From: Eurosta solidaginis
Taxonomy: Eukaryota; Arthropoda; Insecta; Diptera; Tephritidae
NCBI RefSeq assembly: GCF_040869045.1
Contig: NC_090319.1
Coordinates: 232,555,832-232,619,831, forward strand
Length of the DNA stretch: 64,000 nt
Direction: 5' to 3'
Shown piece by piece: positions 20,569 through 30,712 of the stretch. How positions within the stretch are numbered: the first letter of the stretch is position 1; each line of letters begins with the position of its first letter. The notes beneath the pieces are model-generated. The model had not been told where the DNA came from and ran no database searches. It was given only the letters and a program-made list of their open reading frames with translations. A program made the position numbers and the translations under genes.

Positions 20569-23500
20569 TTTTTATACTCAGTTGAGCAGAGCTCACAGAG
20601 TATATTAACTTTGATTGGATAACGGTTGGCTGTACAGGTATAAAGGAATCGAGATAGATATAGACTTCCATATATCAAAATCATCAGTATCGAAAAAAAA
20701 TTTGATTGAGCCATGTCCGTCCGTCCGTCCGTTAACACGATAACTTGAGTAAATTTTGAGGTATCTTGGCCAACTTTTGTACGTACGTTCCTGGGCACTC
20801 ATCTCAGATCGCTATTTAAAATGAACGATATCGGACCATAACCACGCCCACTTTTTCGATATCGAAAATTTCGAAAAATCGAAAAAGTGCGATAATTCAT
20901 TACCAAAGACGGATAAAGCGATGAAACTTGGTAGGTGGGTTGAACTTATGACGCAGAAAAGAAAATAAGTAAAAGTTTGGACAATGGGCGTGGCACCGCC
21001 CACTTTTAAAAGAAGGTAATTTAGAAGTTTTGCAAGCTGTAATTTGGCAGTCGTTGAAGATATCATGATGAAATTTGGCAGGAACGTTACTTGTATTACT
21101 ATATGTTTGCTTAATAAAAATTAGCAAAATCGGAGAACGAACACGCCCACTTAAAAAAAAAAAAATTTTTTAAGTGAAATTTTTACAAAAAATTTAATCT
21201 CTTTACAGTATATCAGTAATTTATGTCAACATTCAACTCCAGTAATGATATGGTGCAACAAAATACAAAAAAAAAGAAAATTTCAAAATGGGCTTGGCTC
21301 CGCCCTTTTTCATTTGATTTGTCTAGGATACATTTAATGCCATAAGTCGAACAAATATTTACCAATCCTTGTGAAATTTGGTAGGCGCTTAGATTCTAGG
21401 ACGATAACTGTTTTCTGAAAAAAGGGCGAAATCGGTTGAAGCCACGCCCATTTTTTATACACAGTAGGTCGTCCGTCCTTCCGCTCGGCCGTTATCACGA
21501 TAACTTGAGCAAAAATCGATATATCTTTACTAAGCTCAGTTCACATAATTATCTGAACACACTTTGTATTGGTATAAAAAATGGCCGAAATCCGACTATG
21601 ACCACGCCCACTTTTCGATTTCGAAAATTACGAAAAATGAAAAAAATGCCATAATTCTATATCAAATACGAAAAAGGGAAGAAACATGGTAATTGCATCG
21701 GTTTATTGACGCAAAATATAACTTTAGAAAAAAACTTTGTAAAATGGATGTGACACCTACCATATTAAGTAGAAGAAAATGAAAAAGTTCTGCAGGGCGA
21801 AATCGAAAGCCCTTGGAATCATGGCAGGAATACTGTTCGTGGTATTACATATATAAATAAATTAGCGGTACCCGACAGATGATGTTCTGGGTCACCCTGG
21901 TCCACATTTTGGTCGAAATTTCGAAAACGCCTTCACATATACAACTACCACAACTCCCTTTTAAAATTCTTATTAATACCTTTAATTGGACACCCATATT
22001 GTACAAACACATTATAGAGTCACCCCTGGTCCACCTTTATGGCGATATCTCGAAAAGGCGTCCACTTGTAAAACTAAGGCCCACTCCCTTTTAAAATACT
22101 CATTAACACCTTTCATTTGATACCCATATCGTACAAACAAATTCTCGAATCACCCCTGGTCCACCTTTATGGCGATATCTCGAAAAGGCGTCCACCTATA
22201 GAACTAAGGCCCACTCCCTTTTAAAATACTCATTAACACCTTTCATTTGATACCCATATCGTACAAACAAATTCTAGAGTCACCCCTGGTCCACCCTTAT
22301 ATCGATATTTCGAAAAGACGTCCACCCATAAAACTAAGGCCCACTCCCTTTTAAAATACTCATTAACACCTTTCGTTTGATACCCATATAGTATAAACGC
22401 ATTCTAGAGTCATCCCTGGTCCACCTTTATGGCGATATCTCGAAAAGGCATCCACTTATAAAACTAAGGCCCACTCCTTTTTAAAATACTCATTAACACC
22501 TTTCATTTGATACCCATATCGTACAAACAAATTCTAGAGTCACCCCTGGTCCACCTTTATGGCGATATCTCGAAAAGGCGTCCACCTATAGAACTAAGGC
22601 CCACTCCCTTTTAAAATACTCATTAATACCTTTCATTTGATACCCATATCGTACAAACAAATTCTAGAGTCACCCCTGGTCCGCCTTTATATCGATATTT
22701 CGAAAAGGCGTCCACCCATAGAACTAAGGCCCACTCCCGTTTAAATACTCATTAACACCTTTCGTTTGATACCCATATTGTATAAACGCATTCTAGAGTC
22801 ATCCCTGGTCCACCTTTATGGCGATATCTCGAAAAGGCGTCCACCTATAAAACTAAGGCCCACTCTCTTTTAAAATACTCATTAACGCCTTTCATTTGAT
22901 ACCCATATCGTACAAATTCTAGAGTCACCCCTGGTCCACCTTTATGGCGATATCTCGAAAAGGCGTCCACCCAGAGAACTAAGGCCCACTCCCTTTTAAA
23001 ATACTCATTAACACCTTTCATTTGATACCCATATCGTACAAACAAATTCTAGGGTCACCCCTGGTCCACCTTTATGGCAATATCTCGAAAAGGCGTCCAC
23101 CCATATAACTAAGGCCCACTCCCTTTTAAAGCACTCATTAACACCTTTCGTTTGACACCCATATTGTACAAACGCATTCTAGGGTCACCCCTGGTCCACC
23201 TTTATAACGATATCCCGAAAAGGCTTCCACCTATAGAGCTAAGGCCCACTCCCTTTTAAAATACTCTTTAACACCTTTCATTTGATACCCATGTCGTACA
23301 AACAAATTCTAGAGTCACCCCTGGTCCACCTTTATGGCGATATCTCGAAAAGGCGTCCACCTATAGAACTAAGGCCCACTCCCTTTTAAATTATCATTAA
23401 CACCTTTCATTTGATACCCATATCGTGCAAACAAATTCTAGAGTCACCCCTGGTCTACCTTTATGGCGATATCTCGAAAAGCCGTCCGCCTGTAGAACTA

Positions 23501-23947
23501 AGGCCCCCTCCCTTTTAAAATACTCATTAACACCTTTCATTTGATACCCATATCATACAAACAAATTCTAGAGTCACCCCTGGTCCATCTTTATGGCGAT
23601 ATCTCGAAAAGGCGTCCACCTATAGAACTGAGGCCAACGCCCTTTTAAAAAACTCATTAACCCCTTTCTTTTGATACCCATATCGTACAAACAAATTCTA
23701 GAGTCACCCCTGGTCCACCTTTATGGCGATATCTCGAAAAGGCGTCCACCTATAGAACTAAGGCCCACGCCCTTTTAAAATATTCATTAACACCTTTCAT
23801 TTGATACCCATATCGTACGAACAACACATTCCAGGGTTACCCTAGGTTCATTTTCCTACCTGGTGATTTTCCCTTATTTTGTCTCCATAGCTCTCAACTG
23901 AGTATGTGATGTTCGGTTACACCCGAACTTAGCCTTCCTTACTTGTT
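20569..23947 (-). mobile_element. DINE-1/Helentron-like non-autonomous element, copy 2
   Basis: It is the same family as 5537-9397 in the opposite orientation. The left end is TTTTTATACTCAGTTGAG. The right end has the hairpin GTTCGG-TTACAC-CCGAAC (23911-23928) and stops at CCTTCCTTACTTGTT. It carries a CCGTCCGTCCGTCCG microsatellite and the CACGCCCAC boxes, then an array of about 15 repeats. No direct target duplication is visible at the flanks, consistent with Helitron-type insertion. At 3379 bp it is shorter than copy 1, which carries an extra 745-bp duplication. Confidence 0.6.
21870..23840 (-). repeat. Tandem array of about 130-bp units inside Helentron-like copy 2
   Basis: About 15 units. 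Each has TGGTCCACCTTTATGGCGAT, TCGAAAAGGCGTCCACC, AAGGCCCACTCCC and TTGATACCCATATCGTAC. It is more homogeneous than the array at 5640-7370. Confidence 0.9.
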
Positions 23948-24839
23948 AATATTGTTGTCACTACTTTAACATCACAAGTGTTACATCTGTTATTATTTGT
24001 TGCACTATTTATGTATAAATCGCTTAAGACACATTTCGCATAAACCCAAAAACTTAAAATAGTTAAAAATTTCCTTTTTTTGTGCACTATGCATATGTTT
24101 AATTAAATGTATACTAGGATTTTATATGAGTTTGTTTGAACTTAATTTTGATCGTATTTTAAATTATATTTTATCAATTTTATAACACAATGTTAATTGG
24201 GTATAAAGACATGTATACTATATGCCTCTTTTACGAATTCTTTTTAACAATCAATTTTATAACTGTCTAAAATTTCTGTTTGTTCACAAGGTTATCATGT
24301 TTGGTCCTCTTCACTTTCGTTTTTTTCTTTTTTTTTTAAACTATTCTGCGGAGGACCTCTCAAATTCAATGTACGCCTTCTTTCCAAAGTTCTATTGTTC
24401 TTTTTGTGTAGCAATTTTTTACTCCGACAGATTCAATACAACATACCTTATATTTAAACAAAATATGCATACATACATTAACATTGGCCACAAGAACGGT
24501 TCATTGGCAAATGTGCTTTTTTTTTTTTTGTTAATAGTTCATTAATGCACTTGAAAAAGTTGGATTTTTTTGGTGCTATTTTCAAGTGTCCCAGACTTAG
24601 ATTTTTTATATAATTTTTGATATTGTCGTCACTTGCCCAAATATAGCTATTTTCAATCTTCCTTTTATGTATAAGCTACTCTTCTTTTAGCAATAATTTA
24701 ACTTAGCAAACGTTACATTTTGTGTATATTGGGCTTGTTAAAAAAAAAAAATACACACCATCTACACTTATTTAAAAATATTATGATATTGTCTAATAAG
24801 TTTCTCTTTTCTTATTGTCCTCCTGGCAGGATCGCAAGT

Positions 24840-25038
24840 TGTAGTATGATTTTTATCATTTTTGTTAATATGAATATTCACATATGTAGATTATATCTTC
24901 TTGATGTGAAAAATTGTATAATCATGAAAATTTTGAAAATTAAAAAACAATATTGAAAATTAAAATATTGATAGAACAAATTACAAAGATCAAAGTAACT
25001 TAAACACAAAGTTAAATAAAAATAATAAGAACCCTACA
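24840..25038 (-). repeat. CsRn1-like 5' LTR
   Basis: 199 bp, TG...CA ends, followed by the GCTAG target duplication and by gag of the invaded non-autonomous element. Confidence 0.85.
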
Positions 25039-25043
25039 GCTAG

Positions 25044-26144
25044 CTCTCGATCTTTAAATCTGGCACGCTCTTGCTCATCTCCTTCAGCTTTGCGTTTACG
25101 GCCACCCAAGTTGGCACTGCCAGAACCGGTGCTGCAATGACGAGCAATGTGACCTGTGTTACCGCACTTGAAACATTTGATTGCACCATTATTCCTCTGT
25201 TTCGTTCCTTTTAAAGCTTCTAAAATTGCGTCTACCCACTCTGGCCTTTCTACTTCCACTCGATGAGCTTTGTACGCTGGTTTACTCAATAGTAACGCCA
25301 TTTCTTGAGTCAATGCATGTTATACCGTTTTTGCAAATGTTGGCTTTGGGTTTGCGTATGTAGCTCGCTTTGTTTCGACGTCCCGTATGCCGTTTATAAA
25401 GTTCGGAATCTTTACCCTTTCAGTGTATTCCACGGGTGCGTCCGCATTTGCCAAATGAGCCAACCTTTCAACATCCGAAGCAAATTCCTGCAATGTCTCA
25501 TTCGCTTTTTGGTAACGGTTTTGCAACTCAATTTGGTATATCTGTTTTCTATGCTCGCTTCCATAACGTCTCTCGGCCATCAATTCTTCATAACTGTTCC
25601 GTTCATACTCTGGAATCGTCTGTAAGGTTTCTGCTGCAGGTCCTTTCAATGCCACGAACAGTGCAGCAACTTTATCTTCCGCATTCCGGTTGTTCACTGC
25701 TGCTGTCTTCTCAAACTGTAACTGAAAGACCTGGAAAGGAACAGAACTGTCAAAAGATGGAGTTTTTACCTTCGTATTACTCGCTGAAGCAGCTGGCCGA
25801 TTAAGTTGCAATTCCTGTATACAAGCTCTCAAAGCATCCACCTCTGCCTCGAATTTTTCTTCAAACTGCATTATTTTTTCGTCCATGCGCGCTTCGAGTT
25901 TTGATGATATATGCGCCTCTTGTGCTTCTAGTTGTACTGTTATGCGTGTCTCTTGTTCTTTCCGTTGAATTGTTGTCTAGTCGGCATCAAGATGAAAGAC
26001 ATACCCTTCCACGTTAATTCCTTCTGCTTCCATTGCCTCCCGTAGTCGTGCCCGAAGTTCGAGTTTAATGCCAGTTGTATTCAATCCACGGCTCTCCAAG
26101 TCCTTCTTCAGTTGCTGGATCTTCAATTCACTCCATTTTGCCAT
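25044..26144 (-). pseudogene. gag: Non-autonomous Gypsy Gag with SAP domain, coiled coil and zinc knuckle (copy A/B)
   Basis: The minus-strand ATG at 26144 starts MAKWSELKIQQLKK, a SAP-type helix-turn-helix (about residues 5-40) usually linked to DNA or chromatin binding. A short Gln/Glu-rich coiled coil follows, then the capsid-like FDSSVPFQVFQLQFEKTA...LFVALKGPAAETLQ, and a single CFKCGNTGHIARHC knuckle near 25150. Two in-frame stops interrupt it (near 25978 and 25320), both single-base differences from copy D. A coiled-coil segment present in copy D is missing here. The C-terminus is cut by the CsRn1-like insertion at 25039-25043. Confidence 0.85.
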
Positions 26145-26172
26145 GTCCTTGTTGCACTCGGAATTTATTCAA

Positions 26173-26192
26173 CAATTCCTCTTCTGACACCA
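26173..26192 (-). promoter_or_regulatory. Primer-binding site of non-autonomous Gypsy, tRNA-Leu type
   Basis: Two bases inside the 5' LTR, the minus strand reads TGGTGTCAGAAGAGGAATTG. Its first 12 bases equal the complement of the 3' end of tRNA-Leu(CAA) as I recall it. Copies C and D lie in the same family; D has a changed base (near 51011). Confidence 0.6.
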
Positions 26193-26194
26193 AT

Positions 26195-26759
26195 TGTAAC
26201 GAATTTACTGCAAATCCTCTTATTTGCAACCTTCTGCTAAGTTCGAATCACTAAACTGTTGAATATATAACTCCAATATTGAATAATGCAATAATGGTCT
26301 TTATTAGACTACTTGAAAATAACACTTATAATTCGCAACTGATAGCTTGCTTAAACGGAACTGATTTTCAAAATAATACTGCTATTGCTCGGTAGATATC
26401 GTCTTAAATCCAACTGATTTCCGCGCCTCTACTGTTGCTGCCTTTTATGGTGTTTGGTTTCTTCGTTGACATTTCAAGGTGGTTCTGTTCTAGAATCTAC
26501 TAGTTGGTTATCTGCTATAATTATAACTACAGATGTACGTGTATAGCTCTCATATGCGCGTGTAAATGTGAGCGACACTTCCACAATTATAATTGCATAT
26601 CTCAGACAAGATATCTGCATGTGTTTGTGCGTTGCTTCTACGCTGCGTGTACGTACATATGTGTAGACATAATGATTGAATTATTGATGTGCATACAGTC
26701 ACTGCTTAGCATCGGCTTAGAGATGGCAGTACCCCTTAGTGTTGCTAATATTCGTAACA
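26195..26759 (-). repeat. LTR of non-autonomous Gypsy copy A/B, 5' LTR (right)
   Basis: 565 bp, the same length as the left LTR. It ends ATTCGTAACA before the GTAT duplication at 26760-26763. Confidence 0.9.
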
Positions 26760-26763
26760 GTAT

Positions 26764-27931
26764 TTAAAAATCAAATTATATTTGAAGAAGGCAATGGTGA
26801 AGTTGTCCACGAAGAACCTCACCCAAACCAAAGGCATCGTATTATAAGTGAAATCTACGATAAAGGAAAATTAATTAAAATCTTAAAAAATTATATTAAT
26901 CCAAATATAATTAATGGAATCAAAATTTCCGAAAAGTATATCGCATTGTTACAACAGGTTTATCAGGAAAGTTTTTCTAAGTTCCGTGCTAGAATCACGC
27001 AAAGACTTGTTACTGGCATTCCTGATGAAGAAGTAAAGTTCTTCCGTAACGATTGGGAAAATAAGGATCAAATATTAGAAAAATACTACTTTCCTCAGAT
27101 GAGTAAACTTATAAAAAAATACACAAAATCATGCAAAACTTGTGGTTGCAACAAGTACGATTGCCACCCTCAAAAGCCTGAATTACAGGCAACGCCAATA
27201 CTTTCACACCCAACAGAAATATTGCACATTGACATAATCGAAATGTCTGGCGAAAAATTTATTACATGCGTTGACATGTTTTCTAAATTTGTAAAATTCT
27301 TTAAAATCAAAAATAAATCTGTGTTACATATTAGAGACAAATTAATTAAACTCTTACATTATTTTACTGTGCCAAAGACCTTAGCAATGGACAACGAGGG
27401 TAGCTTCATAAGTCCAATAACACTCAATTACTTGGAAAGTTAAGGTATTGAAATTTATTTAGCACCACTCCAAAAGAGTGAAGTTAACGGCACAATCGAG
27501 CGTGTGCACTCTACAATCGTAGAAATTGTTAGATGTCTACAATCTGAATATCCTGATAGCTCACTAAAAGAAATTGTCAACATTGCCGTTGATATGTATA
27601 ATAACACCATACATTCAGTTACGAAGAAAAACCCGCCGATATATTTTTTGGAAGAACCCAAAGATTTAGTTATCAAGATATCACGAATTTTAGGGACATA
27701 GTGAATGTAGACCTTCGTAAGGAAATACTTAGGAAACAAAAAAATATGCTAAAAACCAATAACAGGAAAAGGTCGAAGCTACAAACCTGGTGAAGTTGTC
27801 CTAAAGATGGATAAACAAATGAAGAGTAAAACAAAACCCATATTTAGGAATGAAACCGTTGGTAAGGATAATAATGTAACAATAACTACAACTAATAATA
27901 GGAAAATACATAAGTCACACCTGAAAAACTA
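26764..27931 (+). pseudogene. pol: Errantivirus integrase, copy B
   Basis: This continues copy A pol. The CxxC half of the zinc finger (CKTCGC) is at about 27140. A deletion near 27042 relative to copy D removed the two histidines that complete the finger. The DDE core is visible: LHIDIIE near 27224, AMDNEGSF near 27390, then NGTIER near 27490. A TAA (about 27440-27442) splits it at the same codon as in copy D. One base is missing near 27630, shifting the last third. The tail with basic residues ends at 27931 at the KSHLKN stop shared with C and D. Confidence 0.85.
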
Positions 27932-27954
27932 ATGAACGTTATCTAATTTAGGCT

Positions 27955-28175
27955 TTTACCTTGTTGGACGACCGCAACAGTAGAGACATACAAATACGAT
28001 AGCTCAGTACTGACAATTAAACAAGGACTAGGAAAAATTATCAAAGGAACATGCAACATTATACACACTATAGACTTGGATGAGTACAACAGATTAGTTA
28101 ACAATATAAGACCAATAGTACAACACGAAGTTAGTAAGACAAGCATTTTATTTCCGCAACTAGAACATGAACTTA
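27955..28175 (+). pseudogene. env: Errantivirus env fragment, copy B
   Basis: Homologous to the surface-subunit region at 34193-34420 (copy C). It reads IRPIVQHEVSKTSILFPQL and breaks at about 28175, where an inverted LINE 3' end begins. The envelope protein of errantiviruses is a membrane glycoprotein related to baculovirus F proteins. About 765 bp of env present in copy C is missing here. Confidence 0.75.
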
Positions 28176-28527
28176 CAGAGATACTTACTTACTTAATTGG
28201 AGCTTAACTGTCTAAACGGTTATGGCCGTCCAGCAAGGCGCGCCAGTCGCTCCTTCGCCCTGCCAACCGGCGCCAATTGGTCACACCAAGGGATTTTAAA
28301 TCGTTTTCCACCTAGTCCAACGGAGTGGGGGCCGCCCTCTACCTCTGCTTCCATAGGCGGGTTCCGATAGAAACACTTTCTTGGCCGGAGCTTCATCTTT
28401 CATTCGCATAACATTGCCTAGCCAGCGCAGCCGCTGCGTTTTAATTCGCTGGACTATGTTGATGTCTGCGTATAGCTCATCATTAAATCTTCTTCGGTAC
28501 TCGCCATCGCCAACGCGTAGAGGTCCA
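28176..28527 (-). mobile_element. LINE 3'-end fragment, inverted
   Basis: Reverse-complemented, it reads like 59395-59665. Shared landmarks are TTTATGGACCTCTACGCGTT, GGCGATGGCGAGTACCGAAG, GTGGAAAACGATTTAA and CGGCCATAACCGTTTA. It ends with TAAGTAAGTAAG-type short repeats. The encoded part is the C-terminal region of a LINE RT protein (RTE/craniofacial-protein-like type), 5'-truncated. It replaced env sequence without a visible target duplication, so insertion was accompanied by deletion. Confidence 0.75.
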
Positions 28528-28700
28528 TAAATGTGCGATTACCAATATTAATATAAAGCCATAGCTATCTATTAGCTCAAGCTTTACAGCCATTATCCTA
28601 GCAATAATATTGTCGATTGCTTTGTATACCACATTGCGACCCAGAAATAGGAAATCTTTTATCATTCCACCAATAGTAGACTTCCGACTTAAACAATAAT
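28528..28700 (+). pseudogene. env: Errantivirus env 3' tail, copy B
   Basis: It starts with GTGCGATTACCAATATTAAT, as at 35189 in copy C, then jumps over about 260 bp to the segment encoding the transmembrane anchor (AIILAIILSI-like in C/D). The reading frame is broken. The LTR follows at 28738 after a GAAGGGGGG purine tract. Confidence 0.7.
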
Positions 28701-28737
28701 ATTTCATCAGCGGGACGCTGATACTTAAGAAGGGGGG

Positions 28738-29049
28738 AGTTAGCACAGTTAGCAACAATCGTCACATATTGCCTACACAGCAGTTACCGCAACCCAAATT
28801 CAGTAAACAATATTTTAATAAAACAACAACAATAACTGCTTCACATTCCGTTGCACTTAATTTAAGCGGAAGCCGTGCAGACGTAATGTGAACCCGTTGG
28901 TTGCCGAATTAAGTTACTTTTACTTGCGTACGCAAAATTATAAGAATATAATAAAAGCAATAAAACAATTCGTTTTAAAATCCATTTGATTATCAAGCAA
29001 CTTTTGTAAAGTGAAAAAACAACAACATTGTTAATAAATTATTGCGCTG
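28738..29049 (+). repeat. Errantivirus 3' LTR, copy B, truncated
   Basis: It starts AGTTAGCACAGTTAGCAACA after the polypurine tract, as in copies C and D. It breaks in GCGAAGAATAG, joined directly to protease codons of copy C (AAAAGAACCCTTCC) through a short AAGAA-type overlap. Confidence 0.85.
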
Positions 29050-29057
29050 TAAGCGAA

Positions 29058-29798
29058 GAATAGAAAAGAACCCTTCCAAGGTTCAATCCGCTGCCGGCCA
29101 GGTGGAAATAACCCATAAACTTTCGGGACCATTCTTCAAAAGCATAGGCATAAAAAATAATTTTGATTTTTTTATTCTGCGAAATTTAAAATCCTTTGAT
29201 GGTATCATAGGTGATGATACTCTCAAGGAACTAGGAGCGATTATTAATAGAAAGGACGACACACTAGCCATAGTATTGCCATTAAAATATAAAATTTCAA
29301 AACAAGTTAATAATCTTGAGGAAACACTCTATAAACACGAAGTTGAAGAAATTATTAATAAATACGAGGACATTTTCGGAACAGTATCCGATAGTGGAAC
29401 AATAGACACAACCGTGTTAGCAGAAATAAGGACAACGACAGAGGAACCAATTTATACCAAATCCTACCCTTATCCAACCAACCTTCGTGGCGAGGTGGAA
29501 AAACAGATAACGGAACTTATAAATAACGGTATAATTTGGCCGTCAAAAAGCCCATATAATTCTCCTTGTGGATTGTCCCAAAAAAGCCAGGTCCTTCAGG
29601 GGAAAAGAAATACAGGGTTGTCGTTGATTTTAAAAGAATAAATTCAGTAACAATGCCTGACGCTTACCCAATACCCGATATAAACAGCACTTTAGCTAGC
29701 TTAGGGGAGTGTAAGAATTTCACTACACTTGACCTTACATCCGGTTTTCACCGCCTTCTATATTTCAAAGGATGATAAATGACGTCCTTAAACCCCTC
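29058..29798 (+). pseudogene. pol: Errantivirus pol: protease tail and RT start (copy C)
   Basis: Near-identical to 3229-4070 of copy A. The catalytic D-T-G-A of protease is not included; the copy begins just after it. A 9-base-scale loss near 29275 removes residues of the protease tail, and one base is missing near 29567, causing a frameshift. About 105 bp between RT motif A (LDLTSGFH) and motif B is deleted near 29752. It ends at CCCTC, the duplicated target of the short LTR element. Confidence 0.85.
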
Positions 29799-30640
29799 TG
29801 TCTAAGCTTTGGGCAATTGAGGGCGAGCAGTTTAATAAGAGTTATAAATGAGTAATTTTATGTGCTTGTAAGCGTATGAGTCGTGGCACAGTGGCTGACG
29901 TACCCGACCAAACGCCCGGGGTTGCGGATTCAACTCCCACCAAGCATTCCCTTTTTTTTAATTTATAAATTATTATTATTAATGGACTGTATTGAGTTTA
30001 TGGGGTTTTTGATTGAATGTATTCCATTTATTGAGTTGGGTAGTTTTAGTGTTATTGGTGTATTTAAGTCATGGGAGGATGCATAGCATCAGTACACCTT
30101 TATTTATTTATTTGTGTTTATTTTAAGGGATTCAGTTTATTAAGTTGGGTAGTTTTAGTGTCATTGGTGTGTTTAAGTCATGGGAGGATGCATAGCATCA
30201 GTACACCTTTTATTTATTTAATTTGGGGGCGAGCACTGGGGCTCTGAGGCTTCGCTCTACTGAGCCACCTCATCCTCTATTTGAAGAACCCTTTAAAATG
30301 TGATATGGAGGCGAGCACGGGACGGCTCTGAGGTATTGGCACCCCATTTTCTACAAGAAAAACCTCTATTTATTTAATTTGGGGCGAGAGTTGGGCACTC
30401 TGAGGTTTCGCTCTAATGAGCCACCTCATCTTCTATTTGAAGAACCCCTTCAAAGTGTGATATGGAGGCGAGCACTGGGCTCTGATGTATTAGCACACCA
30501 TCCGAAGAACCTCGATTTTAATTAAAAAACTCAAACTATGTCTTTAGATTATTTCACTAACCAGTTGAGAATTACAAGCACACTCAATGGCTACTGAAAC
30601 AAACGAACGAAAAATGTTCATAGTTTAAGTCGCTTAAACA
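29799..30640 (-). repeat. LTR 1 of the TRIM-like element
   Basis: 842 bp. It contains two internal duplications: a block around GGGTAGTTTTAGTGT...GCATCAGTACACC occurs twice (about 110 bp apart), and a GGCGAGC...CTCTGAGG block recurs. It is nearly identical to LTR 2; a visible difference is GGATTCAAC here versus GGGTTCAAC. Confidence 0.9.
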
Positions 30641-30654
30641 TACTCCCCCCTTAG
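30641..30654 (-). promoter_or_regulatory. Polypurine tract of the TRIM-like element
   Basis: The minus strand reads CTAAGGGGGGAGTA immediately upstream of the 3' LTR; second-strand priming site by position. Confidence 0.75.
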
Positions 30655-30694
30655 ACGGCTTAGTCGTCTAATGAAACTTCCATACGAGCCAGTG

Positions 30695-30712
30695 ATCCGG
30701 CTCGAAGGACCA
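30695..30712 (-). promoter_or_regulatory. Primer-binding site, tRNA-Tyr type
   Basis: The minus strand reads TGGTCCTTCGAGCCGGAT with no gap after the LTR. All 18 bases equal the complement of the 3' end of animal tRNA-Tyr (recalled). Confidence 0.75.

Larger units (their letters stand above)
20004..24839 (-). other. CsRn1-like 5' leader, split by Helentron-like copy 2
   Basis: AT-rich leader between the 5' LTR (24840) and gag. The element-derived parts are 20004-20568 and 23948-24839, about 1.45 kb in total. I find no ORF or RNA gene in them. No canonical TGG-starting primer-binding site is evident next to the LTR at 24815-24839. Confidence 0.5.
15972..25038 (-). mobile_element. CsRn1-like Gypsy element, containing Helentron-like copy 2
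   Basis: Short LTRs (15972-16177 and 24840-25038, TGTAGTATG...CCCACA/CCTACA) flank gag and pol on the minus strand. A 5-bp GCTAG duplication (15967-15971, 25039-25043) matches the empty site in copy D (near 49570). A purine-rich tract (complement of TTACTCCCCCTTCC, 16178-16191) precedes the 3' LTR. The Gag finger C-x2-Y-x9-C-x3-C resembles the unusual CHCC motif of the CsRn1 clade with histidine replaced by tyrosine. The LTRs differ at roughly a dozen positions in 200, so this is an older insertion. Pol carries frameshifts and deletions. Confidence 0.8.
14383..26759 (-). mobile_element. Non-autonomous Gypsy element lacking RT/RNase H/integrase core, copy A/B
   Basis: Two 565-bp LTRs (14383-14947 and 26195-26759) flank a minus-strand gag (25044-26144), a protease and an integrase C-terminus (14992-15970). 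A GTAT duplication (14379-14382, 26760-26763) flanks the whole. A CsRn1-like element (15972-25038) has jumped into it. Without that, the element is about 3.3 kb. Protease runs directly into an integrase GPY/F-type tail, with no RT, RNase H or integrase catalytic core between. The same junction occurs in copies C (32952-33670) and D (48550-49560), so the deletion preceded their divergence. It presumably depends on a related full-length element for enzymes. Confidence 0.85.
2726..29049 (+). mobile_element. Errantivirus-like Gypsy element, copy A/B, 5'-truncated and split by two nested insertions
   Basis: The pieces are gag end and pol (2745-4421), RNase H (13828-14378), integrase (26764-27931), env fragments (27955-28175 and 28528-28700) and a partial 3' LTR (28738-29049). 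A LINE at 4439-13810 and a non-autonomous Gypsy element at 14383-26759 interrupt it. The two halves belong together: host sequence stops at GTAT (14379-14382), resumes at GTAT (26760-26763), and the reading frame joins across. The 17.6/gypsy-type env and the LTR starting AGTTAG identify an errantivirus, the retroviral-type Gypsy group of insects. The 5' LTR and most of gag are missing, and the 3' LTR breaks at about 29050 into the next copy. Confidence 0.85.
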
